A DNA stretch of 39,622 bases, taken from contig JAJTGZ010000017.1 in assembly GCA_021299385.1 (NCBI GenBank), positions 1-39,622 of the forward strand, read 5' to 3'. The DNA is from Phycisphaeraceae bacterium (GTDB lineage Bacteria; Planctomycetota; Phycisphaerae; Phycisphaerales; UBA1924). The notes beneath the pieces are model-generated. The model was not told the origin of the DNA, ran no database searches, and saw only the letters and a program-made list of their open reading frames with translations. Below are positions 1-7,587 of the stretch, in pieces. Positions within the stretch are counted from its first letter, which is position 1, and each line of letters begins with the position of its first letter. A program made the translations under genes and the position numbers.

Positions 1-26
1 CGTTGGTTCGAATCCAATCCGGGGCA
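1..26 (+). tRNA. tRNA 3' end (partial, isotype unknown)
   Basis: The window opens inside a tRNA. Bases 3-7 and 14-18 form a T stem (GTTGG with CCAAT, including one G-U pair) around the canonical TTCGAAT loop. They are followed by a 7-nt acceptor strand CCGGGGC and discriminator A at base 26; CCA is not encoded. The 5' half and anticodon lie outside the window, so the isotype cannot be read. The matching 5' acceptor strand should be GCCCCGG. Confidence 0.7.
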
Positions 27-30
27 TTGA

Positions 31-70
31 GTTGGGGGGGTGGGGGGGATGGGGGGTTGGGGTTGGGGGT
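31..70 (+). other. G-rich tract, potential G-quadruplex
   Basis: Five guanine runs of 7, 7, 6, 4 and 5 bases (34-40, 42-48, 51-56, 59-62, 65-69) are separated by 1-2 nt loops, directly downstream of the tRNA 3' end. This fits an intramolecular G-quadruplex on the + strand. Whether it folds in vivo is unknown. Confidence 0.5.
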
Positions 71-118
71 TGTGAGTTTGGAATGGAACGGGGGGCGGGA
101 AATGAGGTTTGGGATTGG

Positions 119-228
119 AACGCCCCAACGGGGCGTGGGGATGTAGCCACGGGTGGAGCGAGGCCGCCTTGGGCCTCGCGGAACCCGTGGAGATGAGTTG
201 ATTTTTTGATCCTGCCCCGGCGGGGCAG
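119..228 (+). repeat. Three-hairpin REP-like repeat, copy 1
   Basis: The element has a compact palindrome CGCCCCAACGGGGCG, then a long stem whose outer arms are CCACGGGT and ACCCGTGG with an inner hairpin (GCGAGGCC / GGCCTCGC), then a second palindrome around CTGCCCCGGCGGGGCAG. The same three-part plan recurs four more times by 1.6 kb. It resembles REP/BIME-type elements mobilised in trans by RAYT transposases. No such transposase is visible here, so that link is an inference. Confidence 0.85.
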
Positions 229-350
229 AGGGGATGTGTGTGAACACCCCGTTTTGCGTGAGCTCGTTGATTTCTGCGCCTCGGCAGGGGCGGCCCCGTC
301 AGCCCTCGCAATTTCCACAGTCCCTGATAGCGTTGTCCCGCTAATTGGTG

Positions 351-952
351 TTAGGCAGATCGGCCATCCTCGTCGTTAGCCCCGAGTAGGGATCGGATTT
401 CTGCAATCATCTCGGTTTGCAATGGCTCAAATTCCGTCTGCAACTTCTTCCAGAGATTGCGGAAATTCGGATCGGCGAACGGACTCTGCTTGCTCTGCTC
501 GGATCGATCCAACAGCAGCGTGGCTTCATCCAAGATGGCCCAAAGCTTGGAGCGGGTCGCCAACATTTTTTCTTCTAGCGATTTTGGAAATAGGAAACTA
601 GAATCCGCGATGATATTGTGTACCTCCTGGCAAGCCGCGTGCGAATCCCTGCACGCCTTCCAAAGATCCACCGGGCCAAGTTGGAGGGGCTGCACTAGCA
701 AATTGATGTGCCCCTTGGCGGTCTTGATTGCTCGCACCAGCGCGAGAGCGGACTTCCCGCGTTCCTGATGAAGAAAGTCAAGCCGGTTCGCCAGCACAGG
801 AGCGTATTTTTGTACCCCTCCAGTTCTATCTGATGACCGCGTTTGTGGTCCTCCAGATTCTTCTGTTGGTAGTGCTCAAGCAGTAGACGCGCCAAATATC
901 CCACGATCGAGAAAATAAAACCTATGCTGAGGAATTTTGATAGTTCGTTCAT
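351..952 (-). pseudogene. Membrane-anchored hypothetical protein, frameshifted
   Basis: Two minus-strand reading frames join into one protein if a single base is restored. The 5' part starts at ATG 952 (MNELSKF...), has one N-terminal membrane helix (about residues 6-24) and continues into a charged HQIELEGYKN segment. The 3' part carries on as VLANRLDFLHQERGK and ends at 351. The join falls at a run of five A on the coding strand (about 807-811); adding one A gives an uninterrupted EGYKKYAPVLANRLDF. The product would be about 200 aa, with a membrane anchor and a mostly helical soluble domain. Family unknown. Either a real pseudogene or a homopolymer sequencing error. Confidence 0.6.
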
Positions 953-1036
953 GCCGGAGTGTACCGCATCGGACTTCATAAACTAGTTTACGAGCGAATT
1001 GTCCGATGCCCCTTGTACCACCCGCCCAAAACAGTC

Positions 1037-1151
1037 CTCTGCCCCTCCGGGGCAGGATCGAGAAGGGAGACGGCTTCCACGGGTTGCGCTGCGCCCGCCT
1101 TCGGCGGGCTGCGCTTTACCCGTGGCTACATTCCTTCGCCCCGTTGGGGCG
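1037..1151 (-). repeat. Three-hairpin REP-like repeat, copy 2 (inverted)
   Basis: Reverse-orientation copy with the same two outer GC palindromes and the CCACGGGT...ACCCGTGG stem. The inner hairpin differs from copy 1, built on GCCCGCC / GGCGGGC. Two sub-types that differ only in the inner hairpin therefore coexist in this cluster. Confidence 0.85.
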
Positions 1152-1199
1152 GGGGGCGGTGGGGCAGGTAACTCGGCTTGCGTTTGAATGTTGGATCAG

Positions 1200-1309
1200 A
1201 ACGCCCCAACGGGGCGTCGGGGTGTAGCCACGGGTGGAGCGAGGCCGCCTTGGGCCTCGCGGAACCCGTGGAAGCGAGTTTATTTTTCGATCCTGCCCCG
1301 GCGGGGCAG
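1200..1309 (+). repeat. Three-hairpin REP-like repeat, copy 3
   Basis: Forward copy, almost identical to copy 1 including the GCGAGGCC / GGCCTCGC inner hairpin. It lies head-to-head with copy 2, separated by about 48 bp. Confidence 0.85.
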
Positions 1310-1386
1310 CGGAGTCGCGCGCTGAATGAGGAAGGGCCCGGATGCGGGCATGGGAGATTTCAAGACGGAGTTGTTGAGGTGGTTGC

Positions 1387-1501
1387 CTCTGCCCCTCCGG
1401 GGCAGGATCGAGAAGGGAGACGGCTTCCACGGGTTGCGCTGCGCCCGCCTTCGGCGGGCTGCGCTTCACCCGTGGCTACATTCCTGCGCCCCGTTGGGGC
1501 G
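1387..1501 (-). repeat. Three-hairpin REP-like repeat, copy 4 (inverted)
   Basis: Nearly identical to copy 2 over its full length (one difference in the inner-stem flank, CTTCACC for CTTTACC). Such low divergence between neighbours points to recent duplication or conversion. Confidence 0.85.
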
Positions 1502-1527
1502 AAGAGCTGGGCACGATAAGCCCGATT

Positions 1528-1603
1528 TTCACGGGTTGCGCTGCGCCCGCCTTTGGCGGGCTGCGCTTTACCCGTGGCTACATTCCTGCGCCCCGTTGGG
1601 GCG
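1528..1603 (-). repeat. Three-hairpin repeat, copy 5 (partial)
   Basis: Contains the central stem and the CGCCCC-type terminal palindrome but lacks the CTGCCCC palindrome and its linker. It ends about 25 bp from the pyrD stop codon. Confidence 0.8.
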
Positions 1604-1627
1604 AGGGGGCGGTGGGGCAACGGCCGT

Positions 1628-2608
1628 CTACTGCCCCGGCAGCCTCAGGTCGCCGATGAGTTCGGCGATGTTGGCGCGGGATTGTTTGTGGACCCATTTT
1701 TCCAGGCCTTTGGTGATGTGGTAGGGGCTGCGGGGGTCGGCGAGGAGGGTGGTGCCGAGTTGGATGGCTGTTGCGCCGGCGAGGATGAACTCGGCGGCGT
1801 CTTGCCAGGTCATGATGCCGCCGAGGGCGATGAGGGGGGTGGTTGGTTTGCCAGCGGCGCGGGCTGGGGTGTTGTGGAGGCGGTGTGCGTCGTAGACGTG
1901 CTTGAGGGCGATGGGGTGGATGGCCGGGCCGGAGAGGCCGCCGGTGATGTTGGCGAGTTTGGGAGTGCGTGTGTTCACGTCGATGGCCATGGCGGGGTAG
2001 GTGTTGCCGAGGGTGAGCGCGTCGGCGCCGGCGTTGATGGCGGCGCGGCAGATGTCTTGCAGGTGGGGCGCGGCGGGGGAGAGTTTGACGAAGAGTTTGC
2101 AGGTTTGGACGAGTGGGCGGACGGCCGAGAGGAGTTCGGTGATGAGCGTGGCGGAGTGGCCGAACTCGACGCCGGTGCGGACGTTGGGGCATGAGACGTT
2201 CAGTTCGAGGGCGTGGATGTTGGTGGTGGTGGGGCCTTGGTTGTCGCGGACGTAGGCGTCGATGTTGGCGGCGCACTGGGCGTAGTCGTCGGTGGTGAAG
2301 CCAGCGATGGAGACGAAGACGGGGCAGGGGACGGCAGCGCAGCGCGGGGCGTGGGAGTTGAGGAAGGCATCGAGGCCTGGGTTGGCTAGGCCGATGGCGT
2401 TGAGCATGCCGGCGTTGCCGGCGGGGAGGATGCGCCAGGTCTGGTTTCCTTCGCGGGGCTCGGGGGTGATGGACTTGGTGATGAGTGCGCCGACGCGGCC
2501 GAGGTCGATGACATCGCGCATCTCGTCGAGGATGCCGCAGGTTCCGGCGGCGAGTATGACGGGGGATCGGAGGTCGATGCCGGCGAGGTTGGTGTGCAGG
2601 GGGGGCAT
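1628..2608 (-). CDS. pyrD: Dihydroorotate dehydrogenase (class 1 type)
   Basis: 326 aa. Oxidises dihydroorotate to orotate in pyrimidine synthesis, with FMN in a TIM barrel. The class 1 catalytic cysteine is visible in LNVSCPN (C140), the FMN/substrate lysine in TKSIT (K45), and the phosphate-binding end in ALGGI and GATAIQLGT. Length and motifs fit the soluble class 1B family, which normally pairs with a PyrK electron-transfer subunit; no pyrK is adjacent. The start has only a pyrimidine-rich leader with no Shine-Dalgarno. The gene is divergent from the Nudix gene, and its stop codon lies just beyond the repeat cluster. Confidence 0.95.
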   Translation of the reverse strand: MPPLHTNLAGIDLRSPVILAAGTCGILDEMRDVIDLGRVGALITKSITPEPREGNQTWRILPAGNAGMLNAIGLANPGLDAFLNSHAPRCAAVPCPVFVSIAGFTTDDYAQCAANIDAYVRDNQGPTTTNIHALELNVSCPNVRTGVEFGHSATLITELLSAVRPLVQTCKLFVKLSPAAPHLQDICRAAINAGADALTLGNTYPAMAIDVNTRTPKLANITGGLSGPAIHPIALKHVYDAHRLHNTPARAAGKPTTPLIALGGIMTWQDAAEFILAGATAIQLGTTLLADPRSPYHITKGLEKWVHKQSRANIAELIGDLRLPGQ

Positions 2609-2708
2609 TGGCGGAGGGTACGGGGAGGGGGAGAGAAAATGCCAAATGGTCTTATGGTCAGATGGTCAGATGGGGCGGAGTGTTGGTGGGTTGCTATTGT
2701 GGGTTGAT

Positions 2709-3224
2709 ATGGAGGGTACGTTGTTGCCGTATAAGATTGCGACGTTGGTGGACTTGCGTGATGCGCGTGGTCGGGTGTTGTTGTTGCGTCGGTTGAAGTC
2801 GCCGAATATGGGGTTGTGCTCGCCGGTGGGCGGGAAGCTGGAGATGGGGACGGGTGAGAGCCCTGCGCAGTGTGCGCAGCGGGAGACGCACGAGGAGGTG
2901 GGGTTGCGGCTGCCGATCGAGCGGTTTGCGTTGTTGGGGGTGATCAGTGAGAGGGCGTATGAGGGGCGTGGGCACTGGTTGATTTTTTATTATCGCGTAA
3001 CGGGTGCGGTGGAGGTGGCGGCGCACGACACGCCCGATGGCCGGCTGGAGTGGTTTGATTGGGAGGAGGTGGAGGGGCTGCCGTTGCCGGAGACGGATCG
3101 GCGGATCATCTGGCCGTTGGTCAAGAAGCATGACCGTGGTGATGGTGGGCTGGGGTTTTTCTCGGTGCATATCGATTGTTCGGGTGGGGGGATGGAGTGG
3201 CAGGTGGAGCAGGGGGGGGAGTAG
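2709..3224 (+). CDS. Nudix hydrolase (MutT-like, 8-oxo-dGTPase type)
   Basis: 171 aa from ATG 2709; the frame is open further upstream, but that part has no family resemblance and overlaps pyrD antisense. Nudix enzymes cleave nucleoside diphosphates linked to another moiety. The box is present: GGKLE...GES, then RETHEEVGL carrying the metal-binding glutamates. The spacing between the first Gly and Glu is two residues longer than the usual G-x5-E. It is followed by a typical ISERAYEGRGHWLIFYYRV strand region. By similarity the product may sanitise oxidised nucleotides, but the substrate is not determined by sequence. Co-directional with purE, 72 bp downstream. Confidence 0.85.
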   Translation: MEGTLLPYKIATLVDLRDARGRVLLLRRLKSPNMGLCSPVGGKLEMGTGESPAQCAQRETHEEVGLRLPIERFALLGVISERAYEGRGHWLIFYYRVTGAVEVAAHDTPDGRLEWFDWEEVEGLPLPETDRRIIWPLVKKHDRGDGGLGFFSVHIDCSGGGMEWQVEQGGE

Positions 3225-3225
3225 A

Positions 3226-3259
3226 GGGAATAGGGAATGGGCAATGGGCAATCGGCGCG
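3226..3259 (+). repeat. G-rich intergenic repeat, also at 6443-6469
   Basis: Runs of GGG spaced by AAT or CAAT (3226-3248), followed by AATCGGCGCG. Bases 3241-3259 (19 nt) are identical to 6451-6469 in the murC-murB spacer. The GGG spacing also allows a G-quadruplex. It lies directly after the Nudix stop codon. Confidence 0.6.
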
Positions 3260-3295
3260 TTGGGGGATGGTCTTTCCATGCCGGTATGATCGTTT

Positions 3296-3784
3296 ATGGC
3301 AACGGTTGTTGGCGTGGTGATGGGTTCGCACAGCGACTGGGAGACGATGCGTCATGCGTCGTTGGTGCTGGAGCGTTTGGGGGTGGGGCATGAGTGCCAG
3401 GTGGTGTCGGCGCACCGGACGCCGGATTTGCTGTTTCAGTATGCCGAGGGTGCGGCGGGGCGTGGGTTGCGTGTGATTATCGCGGGGGCGGGTGGGGCGG
3501 CGCACCTGCCGGGGATGTTGGCGAGCAAGACGAGCGTGCCGGTGTTGGGTGTGCCTGTGGAGAGTGCGGCGTTGCACGGCATGGACAGCCTGCTGTCGAT
3601 GGTGCAGATGCCCGGGGGCGTGCCGGTGGCGACGTTTGCGATCGGCAAGGCGGGGGCGATCAACGCGGCGTTGTTTGCCGGGGCGGTTGTGGGGCAGGTT
3701 GATGCGCAGGTGCGCGGGGCGGTGGAGCGGTTTCGGCAGGAGCAGACGGCGGAGGTTTTGGGGAGGCTTGATCCGCGGGGGTGA
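3296..3784 (+). CDS. purE: N5-carboxyaminoimidazole ribonucleotide mutase
   Basis: 162 aa, normal for class I PurE. Converts N5-CAIR to CAIR in purine synthesis. Signature elements are [10 protein letters not shown] near the N terminus, SAHRTP (the catalytic His region), [11 protein letters not shown], and the C-terminal GVPVES...[20 protein letters not shown] block. Class I normally works with PurK, which is not in the window. No Shine-Dalgarno is obvious before ATG 3296; this start places the conserved VGVVMGS strand at residue 4, as in the family. Confidence 0.96.
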   Translation: MATVVGVVMGSHSDWETMRHASLVLERLGVGHECQVVSAHRTPDLLFQYAEGAAGRGLRVIIAGAGGAAHLPGMLASKTSVPVLGVPVESAALHGMDSLLSMVQMPGGVPVATFAIGKAGAINAALFAGAVVGQVDAQVRGAVERFRQEQTAEVLGRLDPRG

Positions 3785-3830
3785 GGGGTTCTGGGGTTTG
3801 GACAGGTATCTGATCTGTTCTTAAAGACAG

Positions 3831-3938
3831 TTTACCACAGAGACACGGAGGCACAGAGAAGAGAGATACTGGGGTTGTGTAGAAAGACAAAACCCAGGCA
3901 TCTGGCTTTCTTGGTGCCTCTGTGACTCTGTGATGGAA
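3831..3938. repeat. Inverted-repeat element, 'cacagaga' family, copy A
   Basis: Imperfect terminal inverted repeats of about 30 bp (starting TTTACCACAGAGACAC) flank a short core containing GGGGTTGTGT. Homology with a second copy at 36113-36247 covers both arms, the core and a downstream GCAGGCTG...CTTGCACC segment reaching about 3975. It has MITE-like architecture with no coding capacity. It lies just after purE and could act as a 3'-end hairpin. Confidence 0.8.
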
Positions 3939-3980
3939 TCTGATTTCTTTGCAGGCTGGAAGCTTGCACCAATGGGAGCG

Positions 3981-4016
3981 AACCCCACCCCTGCCCCTCC
4001 CCTCGGGGGAGGGGTT
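3981..4016. repeat. CCCCTCCCC hairpin repeat, copy A
   Basis: AACCCCACCCCTGCCCCTCC followed by CCTCGGGGGAGGGGTT. The second half folds back on the first as a GC-only hairpin. Same element at 6517-6552 and 26522-26557, and as a diverged copy at 21965-22011. It ends 12 bp from the stop codon of the TPR-YggX gene. Confidence 0.8.
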
Positions 4017-4027
4017 AGCTACGGCGA

Positions 4028-4684
4028 TTATTGGGTTTTGGATTGTGCGAGGGCGTTGTCGTCGATGTTGAGGAACTCGCGCATGTGTTGGTCGTAGGTT
4101 TCTTGGTCTTTGTCGCGGGAGAGGTCCAGGCGGAGCTCGTTGATGACTTTGGTGCCCTGGCCGATCCAGGTGTTCCAGGTCTCGGCGGTGATGTGCTGTG
4201 CGATCCATTGGCCGAGGTGGCCGCGGAAGGGGGGTTTGGGTAGGGGGGTGCCGAGTTTGCCGCTTTGGTGGCAGCGGATCATGCCGGGGGGGATGGGGCC
4301 GGTGCTGTCGAGATTGTTTGTTTTTGCTGTGGCAGTGGTGGGGTTATGTGGTTCGTTGGGGACTGGGCTGCCGAGGTCTTTGAGGAGTTTGGCGATGGCG
4401 GTTTTGGGCATGAGGTCGCCCTTGCCGGCGGCGATGGTGTGGCCCTGGGTCAGGACGGTGATGGCGCGTGGGGCGTCGCCGGCTTGGGCGAGCATTTCGC
4501 CGGCGAGTTGGTAGGCCTTGCTCATGTCGGGGACGAGCTCGATGCAGCGGAGGTAGCTCTTGGCGGCGTCGGCGAAGCGTTCGGCCTGTGCGTAGGCCTT
4601 GCCGAGGGAGAAGTAGGCCATCTCGTTGGTCGGGTCGGCTTGGGTCATGTTCTCGAACTGTGCGATGCGGGCGGCGTTGTCCAT
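4028..4684 (-). CDS. TPR domain fused to YggX-type Fe(2+)-trafficking domain
   Basis: 218 aa from ATG 4684 (MDNAARIAQFENM); an in-frame start 69 bp upstream is possible. Residues about 20-90 form tetratricopeptide-type helix pairs (AYFSLGKAYAQAERFADAAKSY and a second copy). A P/T/N-rich linker follows. Residues about 135-212 match YggX: a conserved Cys in MIRCHQ, then GHLGQWI, ITAETWNTW and KVINELRL. YggX alone is about 90 aa and protects Fe-S clusters from oxidation, possibly by handling iron. The TPR part probably adds a protein-protein contact. Cytoplasmic; divergent from murC. Confidence 0.85.
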   Translation of the reverse strand: MDNAARIAQFENMTQADPTNEMAYFSLGKAYAQAERFADAAKSYLRCIELVPDMSKAYQLAGEMLAQAGDAPRAITVLTQGHTIAAGKGDLMPKTAIAKLLKDLGSPVPNEPHNPTTATAKTNNLDSTGPIPPGMIRCHQSGKLGTPLPKPPFRGHLGQWIAQHITAETWNTWIGQGTKVINELRLDLSRDKDQETYDQHMREFLNIDDNALAQSKTQ

Positions 4685-4825
4685 GGGGGATTGTTGCCCG
4701 GTGGTGGGGTTGGCGTGGGGGTTGCGGCGTGCGGGGATGAGCAAATGGTGCAATGATCCGGCTCATGCCGGCCTTGGGGCCAAGCCGATATCGGCGTTGT
4801 GAGCACACTTGAAGGGAAGAGCGAC

Positions 4826-6388
4826 GTGTCCAAGCCCGGGGGCATTTTGAGCGCGTTGGCCGACGCCGAGGGTGGGGTGGGGGGTGAGGCGCGGGCGTGG
4901 GACCTGCGTGGCAAGAGCGTCTATATGTTGGGGATTGGTGGGTCGGGGATGTCGGGGATGGCGCGGATGCTGGTGGCTCGTGGCGCGAGTGTGCGCGGGA
5001 GCGAGGCGACGGCTTCGGCGTTGACGGCGGGGCTGGCGCGGGATGGGATTGGGGTGGACCATGACCAGAGCCGGGCCTGGCTGCCGGATGGGTGTGATCT
5101 GGTGGTGGCGTCTGCGGCGATCAAGCCTGACCATCCTCAGATGCTGGAGGCGGATCGGCGTGGGGTGCCGCATGTAACGTATGCGGAGGCGTTGGGGCGG
5201 TGCATGCTTGGGCGCACGGCGGTGTGCATCGCGGGCACGCACGGCAAGAGCACGACGACGGCGATGCTCAGCTGCGTGCTGTGCGACGCGGGGCTGGACC
5301 CGACGGCGATCCTTGGGGCGACGTGTGCGCAGTTGTCGGGCAGTGGGGGGAACGCGGCGCAGGGGTTCAGGCTTGGTGGGGGGACGATCCCCGCGGGTGC
5401 GCGGGCTGGCAAGCCGGGGTTGATCTTGGCGGAGAGCTGCGAGTTTAACCGGAGTTTTCACAACTATCACCCGACGATCGGGGCGATTACGAGCGTTGAG
5501 GCGGACCACCTGGATATCTATGGGTCGCTGGACGCGGTGGTGCAGTCGTTCCGTGAGTTTGCGGGGTTGATTGCGCCGGCGGAGCGCGGGGGATTGCTGC
5601 TGATTGCGCACAGCGGCGCGCACCGGCGCGAGGTGACGGCCGGGCTTTCGTGCGCGGTGCAGACGATCGGGTTCCACCCGGATGCGGACTGGTACGCGAC
5701 GTATGACGCGGGGACGCGGGCAGTGAAGTTGATCGGGCCGGACAAGCGTGTGGCGTGCGAGTGGACGATGCTGATGCCCGGCGCGCACAACGCGATGAAC
5801 GCGGCGACGGCTGCGGCGCTGGCGATCAACCTGGGGGTGCCGGGCGGGGGGATCGCGCGGTCGCTGTCAGCCTTCAGGGGTCTGGACCGGCGGTCGCAGT
5901 TGCTGGGGACGTGGCGAGCGGCGGGTTGGCCTGCGGGGGCGGGGGTTCGCGTCTATGACGACTATGGGCACCACCCGACGGAGGTCGAGGCGACGCTGCG
6001 GGCGATGCGGCAGTTTGATAGGCCGGAGTCGCGCGTGGGGGCTGGTGGGCGTGGGAGGTTGGTGTGCGTCTTCCAGCCGCACCAGCATTCGAGGACCCGG
6101 CACTTGATGGAGGAGTTTGCGGCGAGCTTTGGGGAGGCGGACGTGGTGATTGTGCCGCATATTTACTTTGTGCGCGACACGCAAGAGGAGAAGCAGAAGG
6201 TGACGGCCGGGGATTTGGTGGATCGGCTGAGGCATTCGGGTGTGCAGGCGATGCACCTGTATCCGTTTGAGGCGATTGTGGAGCACTTGCAGGCGATGCT
6301 GCGGCCGGAGGACTTGCTGGTGGTGATGGGTGCGGGGCCGGTCAATGAGGTAGCGTATGCGTTGCTTGGGAAGAGGGCCGAGGGGTGA
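4826..6388 (+). CDS. murC: UDP-N-acetylmuramate--L-alanine ligase
   Basis: 520 aa from GTG 4826, chosen because GAAGGGA sits 8 nt upstream; a weaker in-frame GTG is at 4799. Adds L-Ala to UDP-MurNAc, the first peptide step of peptidoglycan synthesis, in the cytoplasm. Order of domains: UDP-binding Rossmann domain (MLGIGGSGMSGMA), ATP-binding central domain with the P-loop GTHGKSTTT (residues 137-145) and the EADHLD metal region, then the C-terminal ligase domain with DDYGHHPTEV and FQPHQHSRT. About 30-60 residues longer than many MurC proteins because of the N-terminal leader. Followed by murB and ddl in the same direction. Confidence 0.95.
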   Translation: MSKPGGILSALADAEGGVGGEARAWDLRGKSVYMLGIGGSGMSGMARMLVARGASVRGSEATASALTAGLARDGIGVDHDQSRAWLPDGCDLVVASAAIKPDHPQMLEADRRGVPHVTYAEALGRCMLGRTAVCIAGTHGKSTTTAMLSCVLCDAGLDPTAILGATCAQLSGSGGNAAQGFRLGGGTIPAGARAGKPGLILAESCEFNRSFHNYHPTIGAITSVEADHLDIYGSLDAVVQSFREFAGLIAPAERGGLLLIAHSGAHRREVTAGLSCAVQTIGFHPDADWYATYDAGTRAVKLIGPDKRVACEWTMLMPGAHNAMNAATAAALAINLGVPGGGIARSLSAFRGLDRRSQLLGTWRAAGWPAGAGVRVYDDYGHHPTEVEATLRAMRQFDRPESRVGAGGRGRLVCVFQPHQHSRTRHLMEEFAASFGEADVVIVPHIYFVRDTQEEKQKVTAGDLVDRLRHSGVQAMHLYPFEAIVEHLQAMLRPEDLLVVMGAGPVNEVAYALLGKRAEG

Positions 6389-6516
6389 GGGCCGAGGGCC
6401 GAGGGGCGATGCAGGAGCGACGAGTGATGAGGAGAGGCAATCGGGAATAGGCAATGGGCAATCGGCGCGGGTTTGGGTAGGTACGGTGTTGGTGGTGTTG
6501 GGCGTTAGACGAGATC

Positions 6517-6552
6517 AACCCCACCCCTGCCCCTCCCCTCGGGGGAGGGGTT
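6517..6552. repeat. CCCCTCCCC hairpin repeat, copy B
   Basis: Identical over 36 bp to copy A at 3981-4016, although the flanking sequence is unrelated. The mobile or converted unit is therefore short. Confidence 0.8.
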
Positions 6553-6570
6553 CTGAGCGCTGTCTGGCAT

Positions 6571-6633
6571 CTCGTCGCTCATCACTCGTCGCTCGTCACG
6601 CATCACTCATCACTCATCACTCATCACTCATCA
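6571..6633 (+). repeat. Heptamer tandem array (CTCATCA / CTCGTCG)
   Basis: Nine 7-bp units. The four nearest murB are identical CTCATCA; the outer ones alternate with CTCGTCG-like variants. The array ends 6 bp before the murB start codon and leaves that gene without a Shine-Dalgarno sequence. Confidence 0.85.
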
Positions 6634-6639
6634 CTACCA

Positions 6640-7557
6640 ATGACGATCCCTGACATCACCATCTTGCACGACCAGCCGATCCGTACGTGGTTTAACTGTG
6701 GGGGTGTGGCGCATCGCTTGGCTCGGCCTGTCAATGTGCAGGAGGTGGTGCGGTGTGTGGAGGTGGATGCGCAGTTGCGTGTGCTGGGGGACGGTGCGAA
6801 CTTATTGGTGGCTGATGGGGGTGTGCGGGAGTTGGTGGTGGTGCTAGAGGGGGGTGAGTTTGGGCGTGTGGAGATTGATCGTGAGCGTGGGGTGGTCTCG
6901 GCGGGGGCGGGGGTGAAGTTGCCGGGGTTGATCCATGAGGCGATCAAGGCCGGGCTTTGTGGGTTGGAGAACCTGGGTGGGATTCCGGCGTCGATCGGTG
7001 GGGCGGTGGTGATGAACGCGGGTGGGGCGTTTGGTCAGATCGGGGATTACGTGCTGGCGGTGCAGGGCGTAACTCGGCGTGGGGAGTGCGTTGTGGTGCC
7101 GAGGGAGGAGATTCGGTTTGACTATCGGCACGCGGACTTTGGCGGGCACGCGGGGTTGATCGTTACGCGTGTGGACCTTGGGCTTGTCAAGGGGGACTCG
7201 GCGGCGGCGCGGGCGAAGTTGCTGGAGGTGATGGCGTATAAGAAGCGCACGCAGCCGATGGCGGCGTACTCGGCTGGGTGTACGTTCAAGAACCCGGTGT
7301 TGGGTGCGGACGTGGCGGGGGTGGGTGTGGCGGGGTCGCGGGTGAGCGCGGGGATGTTGATTGACAAGGCTGGGTGCAAGGGTGTGCGCGTCGGCGGCGC
7401 GGAGGTGAGCGTGCAGCACGGGAATTTCTTTGTAACGCACCCTGGGTGCACGGCGGGGGATATTCTGGGGTTGATGGGGTTGGTGGCCCGTCGCGTGCGT
7501 GAGGAGTTTGGGGTGGTGTTGTCGGCGGAGGTTGCGGTGTGGGGGGTTTATGATTGA
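6640..7557 (+). CDS. murB: UDP-N-acetylenolpyruvoylglucosamine reductase
   Basis: 305 aa. Reduces UDP-GlcNAc-enolpyruvate to UDP-MurNAc with FAD and NADPH. Visible motifs are the FAD-binding VLGDGANLLVAD, the GLENLGGIPASIGGAVVMNAGG stretch and KKRTQP. The protonating residue in the type II position is a cysteine in SAGCTFKNP, where E. coli MurB has serine; cysteine also occurs in this family. Length fits type II MurB, which lacks the extra E. coli loop. The upstream leader is a heptamer repeat array with no ribosome-binding site. The ddl start lies 30 bp downstream. Confidence 0.95.
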   Translation: MTIPDITILHDQPIRTWFNCGGVAHRLARPVNVQEVVRCVEVDAQLRVLGDGANLLVADGGVRELVVVLEGGEFGRVEIDRERGVVSAGAGVKLPGLIHEAIKAGLCGLENLGGIPASIGGAVVMNAGGAFGQIGDYVLAVQGVTRRGECVVVPREEIRFDYRHADFGGHAGLIVTRVDLGLVKGDSAAARAKLLEVMAYKKRTQPMAAYSAGCTFKNPVLGADVAGVGVAGSRVSAGMLIDKAGCKGVRVGGAEVSVQHGNFFVTHPGCTAGDILGLMGLVARRVREEFGVVLSAEVAVWGVYD

Positions 7558-7587
7558 GGCGTGTGGGTGGTGCTTTGGGAAGGGTGG

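Larger units (their letters stand above)
6389..6639. repeat. Repeat mosaic between murC and murB
   Basis: No gene fits in these 251 bp. They hold, in order: GGGCCGAG tandem repeats (about 6376-6406), a 17-bp arm (6415-6431) that is the exact inverse of 6578-6594, the GGGAATAGGCAAT repeat shared with 3226-3259, a CCCCTCCCC hairpin repeat (6517-6552), and a heptamer array. Each type also looks like repeat DNA elsewhere in the window except the GGGCCGAG and heptamer units, which occur here only. Confidence 0.75.

Noticed and set aside
999-1724. Several open frames across the repeat cluster
   Set aside because: They translate the three-hairpin repeats, with near-identical peptides in several frames. 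No independent coding evidence.
6571-6633. Possible CRISPR array
   Set aside because: Units are 7 bp in tandem with no spacers. The CACAGAGA units at 36121 are also simple tandem repeats.
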